64,000 nucleotides of DNA, taken from Chamaecrista fasciculata. Lineage: Eukaryota; Streptophyta; Magnoliopsida; Fabales; Fabaceae. The number at the start of each line of letters is the position of its first letter. The stretch's first letter is position 1. Both the position numbers and the translations under genes were made by a program. Under the pieces are notes generated by a model that searched no databases, was not told the DNA's origin, and was given only the letters and a program-made list of their open reading frames with translations. Positions 9,690-20,974 of the stretch are shown in pieces. The stretch spans positions 1 to 64,000 of the forward strand of contig QANZ01005860.1 in NCBI GenBank assembly GCA_003254925.1, in the 5' to 3' direction.

Positions 9690-11871
9690 ATGGACACTGA
9701 CATTGACCATTACAAGGTCCTAGGGTTACCATCCGGCGAGGAAGGGGCTAAGCTTACAGAGAAGGAGATCTCAAAGGCTTACAAATTGAAGGCTTTGGAA
9801 TTGCACCCGGACAAGAGACCTGATGATCCAAATGCTCATTCCAACTTTCAAAAGCTTAAGACTTCGTATGAGATTCTCAAGGATGAAAAGGCTAGAAAAT
9901 TGTTTGATGACCTTTTGCGGGTTAAGCGTGAGCAGCAACGCCGGCTATCAGAGCGCGATGGCAAGAGACGGAAGATGGTTTCTGATCTCGAGGAAAGGGA
10001 ACGTGCTGCTTTCTCTCCTGACCCATTTGTTAAAGCTCGAGAAGAAGAGGAGAGGATTGCTAGGCAGCTAAAGGAAGAGATTGCTCGAATACGGGCTATG
10101 CACACAAATAAAGGAGCTTCCACGAAGCCAGATTTGAAGAAAGAATCTAGGAGCTTTGGGAAAGAAAGTGTGAACAGTGGTGGCTCTGGGTTGGATAAAG
10201 AGAGGGTTCTCAAAGTTTCGTGGGAGAAGGGAGGTGTAGATTATTCAGCAGAGGAGTTAAGAGAACTGTTTTCCAAGTTCGGTGAAGTGGAAGATGTTGT
10301 CATCAAGGGCAGTAAGAAGAAGGGTTCAGCACTTGTTGTAATGGCAACCAAAGAAGGAGCTGTAAGATTTTTCTTGTCTAGTTTAAAACTGTGTTATTTT
10401 CCAATTTCCACTGAGATCTACTAATTAGTAATTTACTTACAATGGCTATTATTTTGCTTAGGTTTCTGCAACAGGAAGTGTCAGCGGTCATCTTTCTAAT
10501 CCATTGCTGGTTTTATCTCTTCAACCTGCTGTGGCGGCAGAGTTTTCAAGTGCCCAGAAACCTGTGGAACCTGATAGAATACATAATCTGGTTGGGGCTG
10601 GGTATCAAGCTTTTGAGAATTCTGTTTTAAGTAAACTGCAAAAGGTCTGTCTCTTGGCTTTTGACATTACATAATCTTGGCTTTTAGCTGCTGTTTTATT
10701 TTCTTTTGTATAGTTAAAGCATCACCTTAATAAAGATAAGTACTATTTTGATCAAAACTGTTAAGTCACTTTATTCATAAATGAAGTAGATCCATTATTT
10801 TGTTTTTTATGTACTGCACTACATATTATTGTTGCATAGATAGAACACGTTGGCGTCAGTTGATCCATAGAGCCGACCCTACCTAGTGGGAAAAGGCTTT
10901 GATTGTTGTTGTTGTTGTACTGCACTAGTGCTTCATATCAATTTGAACATAAAGTTTTATGTTATGTTAGTACTACTTTTCATTATATCAAAAGGTTCAT
11001 CTCCTGTGAGATTGCAGCTTCCTGTGTGGATTGTAGAATACAGTTAGTTGCCTGCTGGTTCTGTATGTCCATAATTAAGATTCTACAATTTGTAGCTTTA
11101 GAAGGCCTTGGGGTGGATGGAATAGAATGAGATATAAACCTATTAGTCATTAAGGAATTGACTGGTTATCAATCCCTTGCTTGGATATTTTGCCATAAGG
11201 AAAAGGAAAAGAATTGACATATGTATGTTTGAAGATATAACAAAATTCAAAGGAAAGATTGCCAGTTCTTGTTGGATATGTAATAGACTAGAAGTAAACA
11301 ACAATAACAACAATAAAAGCCTTTTTCCCACCAGGGGAAGTTGGCTATATGGATCAGTTGATGCCAATTTGTTTTGTCTTTGCACATTTCCACAATTAGG
11401 TTATTAATGAATAAATCTTTTCGAATTGTTTTACTAATAGTTTTCTTTGGGAGTAGAATGGAAAATAAGGGAAGGAACATCGAGTGTTTGTATCTTTTAT
11501 GAAAAAGAAAGGAACGAAACCCAAGGGAAAGAGGTGTACCGTTTCTGAAAGATTTTTCTTTTTGGCGAATATAATAGTCTTTTGGGATCAACCTCCATCA
11601 ACTCCTTTAGTTTTTAATGACTTTTTTTTGAGAAAAGATTGTTATCTGTTTATCAACTTATTATTACTTTTTAATATAATTGTAAACATTTCTAGCTCTA
11701 TTTTAAGGGGATATTCCTTTTAGTTTAGGTGAATAATCTTCCCTTATCTGTTTGTTCTATGTGTGTTCTTATATCTCTTGATGTTTTATGCCTGACATTT
11801 TGACCTCTATTACTTCGTCTTATCTACTTTTTTAATTGCATTTGTTGCAGGCTGCAGAGAAGCGAAAGTGA
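9690..11871 (+). CDS. DNAJC17: DnaJ and RRM protein, DNAJC17/Cwf23 type
   Basis: Coding exons are 9690-10361, 10462-10644 and 11851-11871, all joined in phase 0, giving 291 aa (human DNAJC17 is about 304). An N-terminal J-domain (residues ~5-75) carries the HPD motif at 39-41, which stimulates Hsp70 ATPase. A charged, helical arginine- and glutamate-rich linker follows (~80-160), then an RRM-like fold (~170-235, with LRELFSKFGEVEDVVIK). In yeasts and animals the family (Cwf23, DNAJC17) works with the spliceosome, so a nuclear splicing role is likely. The last exon encodes only KAAEKRK-type residues before TGA. The 1.2-kb third intron holds two LINE tail fragments. A dead partial copy lies 6.4 kb upstream. 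The start is the first ATG after the leader, where the family's J-domain begins. Confidence 0.93.
10842..10920 (+). repeat. RTE LINE 3'-tail fragment in intron
   Basis: GTTGGCGTCAGTTGATCCAT, then CCTAGTGGGAAAAGGC and a GTTGTT tail, match the last ~75 bp of the LINE at 5385-5460 (reverse complement). Only the tail was inserted or kept. Confidence 0.8.
11298..11455 (-). repeat. RTE LINE 3'-end fragment, reverse orientation
   Basis: AACAATAACAACAATAAAAG, then GCCTTTTTCCCACC, GGCTATATGGATCAGTTGAT and the stretch reaching AATAGTTTTCTTTGG match the minus-strand LINE 3' end. The complementary strand still encodes the element's C-terminal residues (TIRKDLFINNLIVEMCKD). It is a severely 5'-truncated copy lying in intron 3 of the DnaJ gene. 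Confidence 0.8.
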
Positions 11872-12674
11872 CAATGTCATACATACGTGAAGAATTTAAC
11901 AGTCTACAAATTGACTTAGGATCTCCCAAATTCTTTAGGTATTGCTGAGCATATATTATTAACCATGATGATCAATGTGTTATGTTTACTATCGCAACAT
12001 CTTGTATATTTGTTTCTTGATGTGCCAATGAAGAGTGGTGTCACGATGCACTCTGCCACTCTCTCACTAGTTTTACATTCTTAATTTAATATAACTGGCT
12101 GTGTCTCATTATTCTGTGTCCTGGATTATCAGATCTATGACTTAATCATGCTTGATAATTCAAAAGGATTTTGTTTATACCTTTCCACGAATAAAATCGC
12201 TTAATTTTGTTGTCTTGTTGAGATTGGTAATTGGTGCTTGGTTGAACAGTATGTTAATTTCTGAAATGCAGGAAGGAATAAGACACTTTTATTTATTTCC
12301 TTATCTTTATTCATTGGTTGTACAATATTTATGTAAGTTGTATACTGTTTATGTAAGCTAGCATGGGATTTGCCCTACGGTTGTTATTATAATTCAACTC
12401 ACAACTTCATCATTTGTCATGCTTTCTTTTGGGTTAAGTGTTGAGCAACAAATAGGTGCTTGTACTCATGCTCATAGATAACTTTATATACTCTTCCATT
12501 TTAATTATGGGGGTGGGTCAGACCATGAGATCATAGCAATTGTTGGCAAATTAATGTGTTTCTTAAACTGATATGTTTCATCCTATTCTGTGTCTTTCTG
12601 GGAAGGCCAGATTTTGTGTGAAAGGAAAGAAAACATTAATTTTTTTTAAGAAAAAGATTTTAGCATAATAAACA
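11872..12674. other. 3' flank of the DnaJ gene, no further gene seen
   Basis: The likely 3'UTR starts directly after the TGA at 11869-11871. No conserved frame or RNA gene is recognised in the rest, and open frames here are short and low-complexity. Confidence 0.5.
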
Positions 12675-12922
12675 TACAATTTGGTCCCTAAAAATATACA
12701 AGTTTACAACTCAATTCTTGAAAGTATAATTTACATATTTTAATCCTTAAAAGTCGTGGAAATAATACAATTCAATCACTCAAGTCTATTTGTTAAGGAC
12801 TAAGATGTATAGGCAAAAGGATCAAAATGTATTGGTTTTACGATTTTCAAGGATTAAAGGGTGTAAATTAGACTTTCTGATATTGAGTTATTAATTTGTG
12901 TCTCTTTTAGAAACCAATTTAT
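12675..12922. repeat. Foldback element, GGTCCCTAAAA family, copy 1
   Basis: ACAATTTGGTCCCTAAAAAT at the left pairs imperfectly with TCTTTTAGAAACCAATTTAT at the right. Inside, ACAACTCAATTCTTGAAAGT at the left answers a diverged complement at the right. A sister copy sits in the last transportin intron at 35083-35334. No coding capacity. Confidence 0.65.
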
Positions 12923-13919
12923 ATGGTTACACGTTTTAGCATCATCATATATTGTAGTAACTGATGTTTTCCACATGATTGATTCCCAGGAATCTGCAAT
13001 CTGGGGTGACGTAATTCAAGGATATATATATATATATATGGTATATGATTTCCATGGATTTTACGATAAACCAAAGGCTTGAAGCAGTGATACTCTTTCC
13101 ATGTCCAGTCAATGAATGGTTCTGTGGGGTTATGGTCAAATAGAATAAACGTTAGCCGGTGAAAATCAGAAGCTGAGTGCTACAAGACAGTGAGTGACAT
13201 GATGACAAGTCATATATATGTTAGTGTTAACAGAGTCACTGACATCTTCGCTGCACAGACTTGAACGCATAGAAAAATTGATTGCATGTTTGGAACTTTG
13301 TAATTGTAGTACACTGTAAACGAAGGGTTATGTTTCACGTGTCTAACCTGAAATATATGGTACTATCTTAAATATCAAATTGTGATTCCAATCATGAATT
13401 GGGTGTTTAATTTATGGATCTTTTTTCATATATTGTGTTGAATGGGAAGATTTTCCTCTAAACAGTTAATTTAGCCTTTGGAATTTAGATTAGGTAGACT
13501 TGCTATTTTGGTACTCATTTTTCCATTGTTTGATTTAATTTTCGAAAATTCATGATCTTTGTAAAGTGCTTATAGAGTGATTAATTAGCAACAAATCATA
13601 AATTTTCAATGACTAAATTAAATATTTTAAAAAATTAGAGAAGAAATGAATAGCCTTTATATGATCCAAGGACTAGAATGTCAATTTACTCAAAGATTTA
13701 CAATTAAAAAGAAGTCTGTGTAACTAACAATTGACAAAATCACAATCTTATCACCATTAGTTTGGGGGAGATCCTCTCTCATTAGTTTGGTGAAATTATA
13801 ACTATTTAAGTTATAATAATATGGTTTCAATAATTATTAATGTTTCTCGTATAAAGTCAATGATTTTATTGTTATTAATTAATCGAAACCTTAAATTGAT
13901 CCTTTATGTTTCATTTGTT
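12923..13919. other. AT-rich spacer, no gene seen
   Basis: It contains a (TA)n tract at about 13020-13040 and scattered ACTAAATT-type repeat debris. No gene is recognised. Confidence 0.5.
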
Positions 13920-15335
13920 TTAAATTAGGCATACATGTTTTTATAATTTTTTGAATTGATTCAAAAAAATATTGAATGTTGTCATATATTTTTTGTTTTG
14001 AATTTGAATGCGAAAAACTTAAAGTTATGAGTTTCTTTTGACGAGTATTTTAATGTTGTTAACAAATAAGGTTAAATTAAATCTCGCAAGTGGGTAATCG
14101 TTTTACGGTAAAACAAGTGAAGTTAGTCATATTTATCTCGTTTTACGTCTAAATGTGATGAGTTCAAAATTATATACTAATTCTTGAAGAATTTTTTTCT
14201 GCTTAATTGAAATCGTTAGCAAATATACGTACGCAAAGTAGATTTTGGACCAATTTGAGAAATTATGAAAATATGTATAACCAATTTTTAAAAAATAAAA
14301 CATTTAAGACCAATTTGAAATTCACTCCATACATAAGGGACCAATTTGAGGGTTTGGCCTTATTAATTTGATCAGTTTTTTCTTAATAACATTGTCTCTA
14401 AAAGTCCAAAAAGGCTGCCTCATAATGTGCGTTTCACTTATTTCTCCCTCTAAAATGGTGCATCTCACATTTGGGATCAAATCTTATAATTTTAAAAGGA
14501 AAAAGCTGATTCAAATCCAATCATGGTTTGAAACGGCTGGAACTCCACAATTTGAATTGCAAATCATGTGATTCGTACATAAGTACCACAAACAAAGCCT
14601 GTGAAATTTGTTAGGCCAAAAAATGCGGTCCCTAACTATTGAATGCGGTCACATCTTTCTCGTTTCAAATTCGAATGTGATTAAATCAAAGCTATAAGTT
14701 AAATTTGATGAGTTTTTCCTTTGTTAAGTTAGAGTCATAGCAAATTAGATCAAATCGGATAAAAAAATGAGTCGCTTGTTTTATGAATTTGGTCATATTT
14801 CTCTCGTTTCAAGTTCAAATGCAACGAAAGTGGAGCTAAAAATTACTCTTGACAAGTTCTTTTTTAACTAGTTGGGGTCGTTGGCAAATGAGGTCAAATA
14901 GTACTCCGAAAGTGAGCTTGATCAAAACATCAATATTAATTTTCAAAGTGCCATTTGACCTATTCAGGCAAAAAAAAAAAAGTATCATTTGACCTTGTTT
15001 GTCAACGGTCTCAACTAGAGAAAAAGAACTCATCAAGAATAACTTGTTGTTTTGATTTGTTGCATTCGAACTTGAAACAAGAGAGATATGACCAAATTCA
15101 TGAAATAAGCATTTTTTGGCATGATTTGACCTTGTTTGCTATGACTCCTACTTGACAAAGAAAAAGCTTATCAAATTTAACCCGTAGCTCTAATTTCATC
15201 GCATGTGGGTTTGAAACAAGAGATATGATCATATTCAATAGTTTGAGATTAATTATAAAACTTCTAAGAAACATTAAGGACCAAAACAGAATTTAGGGTA
15301 AAATATTAGGGACCAAAATAAGATTTTGGCCAATT
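13920..15335. repeat. Foldback repeat debris, 'no gap in lineage' CGTTTCAAGTTC family
   Basis: Segments such as GTCATATTTCTCTCGTTTC-like, TTCAAATGCAACGA, TAGTTGGGGTCGTTGGCAAA and their complements recur on both sides of centres near 14900-15000. The right end closes with GGGACCAAAATAAGATTTTG. This looks like at least two degraded, partly nested members of one long-inverted-repeat family. Related copies occur at 38100-38700, 39250-39770, 49801-50670 and 52015-52665. No transposase frame is visible. Confidence 0.65.
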
Positions 15336-15358
15336 TATTATTTCTTTATCATAAGTGA

Positions 15359-15926
15359 TGAACTGGAAAATGGCTAGCACTTACCTAGTTCACCGGAGAG
15401 GGCTGCGAGAGCCAAGAGTTGAACAAGAACCTGCAAAAGCTTCACAGGGGGGCCCTGCGAAGTGTACTCCGACGCTCAAGTTAGTAAGAGAGTGATCAGA
15501 GAGTAAGAGAGTTTCAGAGTATATGAAGTAGCTAACCTTGAACTGGTGAGATGGGCTCTATTTATAGAGCAGGGAGGGGAGAGGTGGTCAGCGCGCGGGG
15601 CGGACCACGTAGTTGGACACGATCTCCACTAGCGAAGATGGTGGAGACCGAGATTTGCGGAGCAAGGCAATCGTGGGTGATTGCGTGTCGCGGCGCTAGG
15701 CGGGCGCCCCGAAACTGGAGATCGTGGGTGAGTTGGCCCGCAGCCCACGATCTCCGTAGCGTGGATTGCGGAGCAGGGTAATCGTGGGTGGCCACGTGTC
15801 ATTTGGGGGGCGTGCGCCAAGATTCAGGATGGACCACGGCCGCCCCTGATTGTACTGAGGGCGCCTCTGGAGGTGTGGAGGGGAGAAGGGGCCCGGTGCG
15901 AGGGCCGTTTAGGCGTACGCCCAAAT
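15359..15926 (-). mobile_element. GC-rich solo-LTR-like fragment
   Basis: This ~570-bp island is far richer in G and C than its surroundings. On the minus strand it has a TATA-like CTCTATAAATAGAGC (15551-15568 region) followed downstream by ACTTGAGCGTCGGAGTACAC, a motif found in LTRs of several plant retrotransposons. The direct repeat AGTGA lies at 15354-15358 and 15927-15931, and the plus-strand left end starts TG. The other end is not a clean CA, so the borders are uncertain. Inside, ATCGTGGGTG, GATCTCC and TTGCGGAGCA recur as an internal partial duplication. No gag or pol sequence is seen. Confidence 0.55.
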
Positions 15927-15931
15927 AGTGA

Positions 15932-18235
15932 TGTATCAATAAGATTTGTCAATAAAATAGTAGTAAAAAGAAACTATATGATAATCATGTTAGTGAGAGA
16001 AGATTAAAATAATACCTTTTATTTAATGAGTTAATTCAAGATGTAAAGTTTTATTTTATTGCATAAGATGTAAAAGATTTTCAACCAATTATATTATCAG
16101 TTAGTGACTTAAAAAAGTAGTATCCAAAAATATATATATATATATATATATTATATATCACTCTAAATTTTAAGATATTTAAATTTTTAGCCTATGTAAA
16201 ATCAAAAGCCCAATTGAAGAATCTGAAATTGTTGTTTACTTTCCTTAGTATGTTTCAAATGTGCCCCAAATCCTTCCAGTTTGTGAAAATTTGTTGGTTT
16301 CCCTTTGCTAGTAAGAAGACATGACTTCGAAGAAATTGAGATATTTAGAGAATCAAGTGAATAAAATTCTCCATTATTGAATTAGGAAGAAAAAGAGGAA
16401 ATGGACATCAAGAAAGTTCATATGACACATGTAAGCTACCATTTATTTTATTTTAGAATGAATTAAGTAGGAATATATATAAAAAGTTATGGTCAAGAAT
16501 AAAATAGAGAATTAGTTAAAAAAAAAAAAAAATGATCTTATAAGCCTATGTGAAAAAGAATGCGAAGAAAGTGACATAACAGTTAACTGTTACTTAGATA
16601 ATCAATTTTTTACGGGAAAAAATGTCATCCTATGAAGACAACTATCTTATATAATAGAAATTAAAAAAAAAATTGTCTTATATAATAAGACTTATATATG
16701 TTACATGATATTGATCATCTCATGTTCAATTAGAGAATAATAATAGTCGATTGTTATGAGTAGCAGTCAACTATTCTATCGAGTAATCATGTTTAAGTGT
16801 ATCAATGTAACGTTGAAATTTTTGTGTGGATATTAATCTATTATAAGATTAATATTTATGTTTAATGATAAGTAATTAATTTATCGTAAGTCTGAATAAG
16901 AATAGATTGAGTTTATATTAATTGTGATAATCAGTGATGAATTTGATTATCCACAAACCTTTCGAGACCGGATTAAGAATCTCAAGCCACCTCCGAAGAG
17001 CATTAGTAATTATCCCATTGAATTACTAATACATATATGGAGTTTGTTTGTTTAAGAGACTATTTTGTAATTATGTTTAAGGATTATTTTGTAATATTCA
17101 CTAGGCTAATTAATGAATATTTGAGTATATATATATACCAAATTTGTTTTACAACAAGATGGTCCCCATTTTAGTTAAACTTTGATCTCTTTCTTTGTTT
17201 AAACCATGACAACTCCATCTAGTTAACTCTTTGAATTTTTTGGCTTGAAGATTTTAGTCTCATACAAGATCAATCTCAACTCTAGGTTAGTGATTTCATC
17301 TCTCACACTCAAATTTATTTTCATCAAGTAATAGTTAATTGATTTTAAGCCAATAATAAACTATTATTCTCTAATTGCTTTAATCACATGTGAGAAGTAT
17401 ATTTTTTTTGAAGGTTATAAAAACTATTAATTATTTATACATTTATGTACTCTTTACATTTGCTAAATGGAATGTAAATAGACAATTAAGATTACTCTGT
17501 GCATGACTTTACTTGCTAAATCTTCATTGTGTATGCTACATTGCTACTAACTACTATGTTTAGAAGGTGGAATGGAAGTGAATTTAAATGAACTAAAAAA
17601 AACATTCAAAATGGGAAAAAAGAAATGATGAAATAACACATTTTTTTTCTCTTTTATGGAAATATAAGGGTCTCGAAGAATTTCAGCAAAAATTTTTTGT
17701 AATTCTCTACTTTTTGTTGTCAAAACCGAAAATGATATTCAAATCATGAGCAAATGATCCTCATGAATAGGAGTCGATCATCTTTTAATTTTTGTGTTGT
17801 GCTTTTGCTTATTTTTTTCATCATTAAATATCAGACTTGAACATCAAAAGCTTTATATATCTATTCATTGTGTAACCACGAACAAACTAGACTGTTTAAC
17901 ATGTCTCAACTTTTTCTTTTGTCTGTTTGCTTGAGTAATAATTGAATTTGATTCTCTGTCTATTTGTATATTCAAGTAATAGAAAAAGCTAAGAGCTTTT
18001 TCCTCTTTGCTTTTCTAACTTTTTCATAATACCTCAAAAATTACAAGGGGGCCGACTGTTTTTCCTAAAACAAATATATTTTACCACTTTAAGTTTATTT
18101 ATTGCTTCAATTTAATATTTTAATTCTACTTTATTCCAAGCTAGCTAGCATGCTATATATATTGAATTGAGTGTTTCGTACAAATCTCACAACTTTTGTA
18201 ATTATACTTGACGGGATATAATTCTAATATGGATT
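15932..18235. other. AT-rich gene-free DNA
   Basis: No gene is recognised. It holds a (TA)n tract near 16129-16152 and homopolymer runs. Some sequence around 16700-17350 resembles degraded retroelement DNA, but nothing can be named. Confidence 0.5.
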
Positions 18236-18397
18236 TATTTGATATGTGTCCCTAGGACATATGTTAAAGTTTCTTCTGATTGACTAGTAGATGATTTCAT
18301 ATATTGAAATCTACAAAAATTTATTTTAAAAGATAATTTTTAATGTTTAAAAACTCACTTGACCAATCAAAAGAAATGACATGGAGAACCCTTCTAA
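18236..18397. repeat. Small inverted-repeat element, TTAAGGTTTCTT family, diverged copy
   Basis: ATATGTGTCCCTAGGACATA, then GTTTCTTCTGATTGACTAG, answers CTTGACCAATCAAAAGAAAT near the right end. The clearer sister copy is at 51584-51751. Confidence 0.6.
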
Positions 18398-18844
18398 TAT
18401 AACCTTTTCTCTGCTTTTTACTTTTTACTTTTCCTGAACTAGAATAAAAGTATTTTAGAAATTCAAGAACTAATTTCCAAATTTTAAATAAAAAAATCTT
18501 AAGGAAAAATTTATAGGCTCTATAACTTATAATAGAACGTTGATAAAATATTTTCAGGAACAAGTAAATCATTATGATTATTTTTATGAGTCAGCTTTTA
18601 ATCTCTTGTTTTGGTAATAGATTTATCAAAATTATTCTTATTAATATAGTTTTTTTTCTCAATATTTTTTATTAGTTTGTTGTTTTCTCTTAATCAACGA
18701 AAAGTTTATGATTTGATATATAATAAATTGTATAAGTAATTTTTTATATTTTTACTATTAAAATTTCAATACTTTTTAAAATGTGCACAAAAATCTCTTT
18801 AGATTTTATTCTTAAATTATATTTTATTACTTATATTTTTTTCC

Positions 18845-19069
18845 CAATAAATTGTGAACTTTTTTTTACTTATATTTTTTATATCGGTGAAGTCTAAACA
18901 TTTGTCAGTGTGTATAAGTAAGGAATAGAACGATTGGATATCACCCGCCTTAGACCGTTTTTATAGGTAATTTTCCCCTTCCGTAATTGGCCGAAAAAAG
19001 AAAATTCCATAATTTTTTTCCACTAAATTTTGAACTTTTGTTTATTTATATTTTTCATATCGGTGAATC
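18845..19069. repeat. Unit 1 and start of unit 2 of a ~150-bp tandem duplication
   Basis: TGTATAAGTAAGGAATAGAA, then ATCACCCGCCTTAGAC, TTCCGTAATTGGCCGAAAA and TTTCCACTAAATTTTGAAC, recur at about 20560-20690 beyond the element at 19070-20541. TATCGGTGAA occurs both at about 18885 and just before the element, so the element inserted into the second unit. Confidence 0.75.
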
Positions 19070-19670
19070 GGCCCAGTTCGTTTGCGTTTTGATTATAATC
19101 ATAATAAATACGTTCGTTTACGTTTTTTTTCTGATCAAATTATAATCATGATTTTTTTATAATCAAACACACTCAATTATATTTATACCCCTATACATAT
19201 ACCTACAATTACCTATATTTTAATACAATCAATCACCCATCACAAGGGCAAAAGAATCATTTCCCTCAATAATGGACCAGTTTATAATTAAATCAAATTT
19301 GTGTTGGCCTAAATTGTTATTTTGCCCCTTCCTTCTTCTCTTCCTTTTGTTCTCTCTCATCTCTCTCTCCTCCAAAATCTAAACAGAGTGATCAATTCAA
19401 ACAGAGTGTTCTCTCTTTCTTTTGTTCCAAATCAAACAACATAGATACGAGATTCATCAATTCCTTTAAGCCCAAGTACATAACTAATTAACAATTCAAT
19501 CAACCATTTCTTCTTCTTCTTTTTTTATTTTCTTAATCTCACCAACAGATTTGTCTCAGGAGGAACAATTTCGGTGGATGCTGGATGAGAGAGAGAGAGA
19601 GACGGAGACGAGAGAGAGAGACAGAGATGAGAGAGAGAGACAGAGAGAGAGACGAGAGAGAGAGAGAACC

Positions 19671-19708
<38 letters not shown>

Positions 19709-20541
19709 GAGGGTTTGCATTTGTGTGGAATGGGCCGTCGATTCTTTTTATATCCAGACATTTGGTCCACTGATTTTTAGATTCGATGGACCGAAATTCT
19801 GGGTTAATATGAGTGTGGAAGAATTCCTTCATGAATAGCGGACCGAAAATATAAAACGGTGGACCGAATGTCGCGATATCCAAATTACAATAGCTAAGCG
19901 GTAGACCATTCGGAACTCGGTGGACCGAAATTCTAGGCTAATATGAGTGTGGAAGAATTCCTTCATGAATGGCGAACCGAAAATATAAAACGGTGGACCG
20001 AATGTCCAATTGAAGAAAATTGAATAAAAATTTCGGGTCCGCGTGTGTGCCTCCATTCTCTCTCATCTGCTGCGAAACGGTGCACCATTTTCTTCGCTGG
20101 TCCACCAAATGTCGGGCTATGATTGTACATTTTAGTCCTTTTGGTCCACCATTACATAGGCCAAAATTCATTCGATGCACCAAATCAAATAATCACTCCC
20201 CCACTTGCACATGAAAATAATCAAGTTTTCACGCTTTTCAAAGCAAACAGTAACATATTTTGATTTTTTTTTAAGCAACAATCATATCCAAACACATTTT
20301 GATTATAATAAAATCACACCTTACTTTTTCTAACTTTTTCTTCCATTTATACCCCTATACAATTTATCAATTTCCTTACTTTTTATCCACCTACCACAAT
20401 CATTACATACTCATTTTAATAATTTCACACCAAATAATCAACAATCATCCAAACACCACTACAAAAATAATCAACTTTGATTATAATCACACTACGATTG
20501 TAATCAAAACAAATTTTATAAAAAACGCAAACGAACTGACC
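19070..20541. mobile_element. PIF/Harbinger-like non-autonomous element (1.47 kb)
   Basis: The left end reads GGCCCAGTTCGTTTGCGTTT. The right end is the complement of GGTCAGTTCGTTTGCG. Terminal GG(N)C...GTTTG repeats are typical of Tourist/PIF-Harbinger elements. ATTATAATC-rich subterminal repeats face each other inside. The interior has a (GA)n tract (19586-19710) and an 85-bp segment repeated directly at 19788-19872 and 19922-20006. No transposase is seen, and the frames through the GA tract are low-complexity. The matching site without insertion is preserved at about 18886-18910. A 3-bp GAA may be the target duplication. Confidence 0.7.
19586..19710. repeat. (GA)n microsatellite
   Basis: Nearly uninterrupted GAGAGA with occasional GACGG or GAAC breaks. 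It generates spurious Arg/Glu and Ser/Leu frames on both strands. Confidence 0.95.
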
Positions 20542-20974
20542 AGAAGTTTAACTGTTTAAGTATTTGTAATTGCGTATAAGTAAGGAATAGAATGAATTGG
20601 ATACCACCCGCGTTAGACATTACTAATTTTCTCATTCCGTAATTGGCCCAAAAAAAAAAAGACATAATTTTTTCCCACTAATTTGTGAACCTTTTTTCCT
20701 TCCAAAAAATTATTCAATTTTTTCAATTGATTTGAAAACTATATTCCATTGATATAGTTTGAGAGTGAGAGTGACATCATAACATATAAACCCAATTATG
20801 TCAGTGACCCTTTCTTTTTGCAGGCAAGAATTCATTACATTATTGAAAAAGGGGTTTCGTCCTCTTCGCCTCCAAACCCAAAAAACCCCTCAAGAATCTT
20901 CATCACAGACTTGTTGCGACAACAATACCCTCTGAATTCATCGTTCGTTCGTTGTTTATCGGAATCCGCTAAAT

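Noticed and set aside
15551..15820. Several overlapping frames in the GC-rich island
   Set aside because: High GC removes stop codons by chance. No protein family is recognised and the segment looks like an LTR.
19525..19883. Overlapping Ser/Leu- and Arg/Glu-rich frames
   Set aside because: They are read-through of a (GA)n microsatellite within a transposable element.
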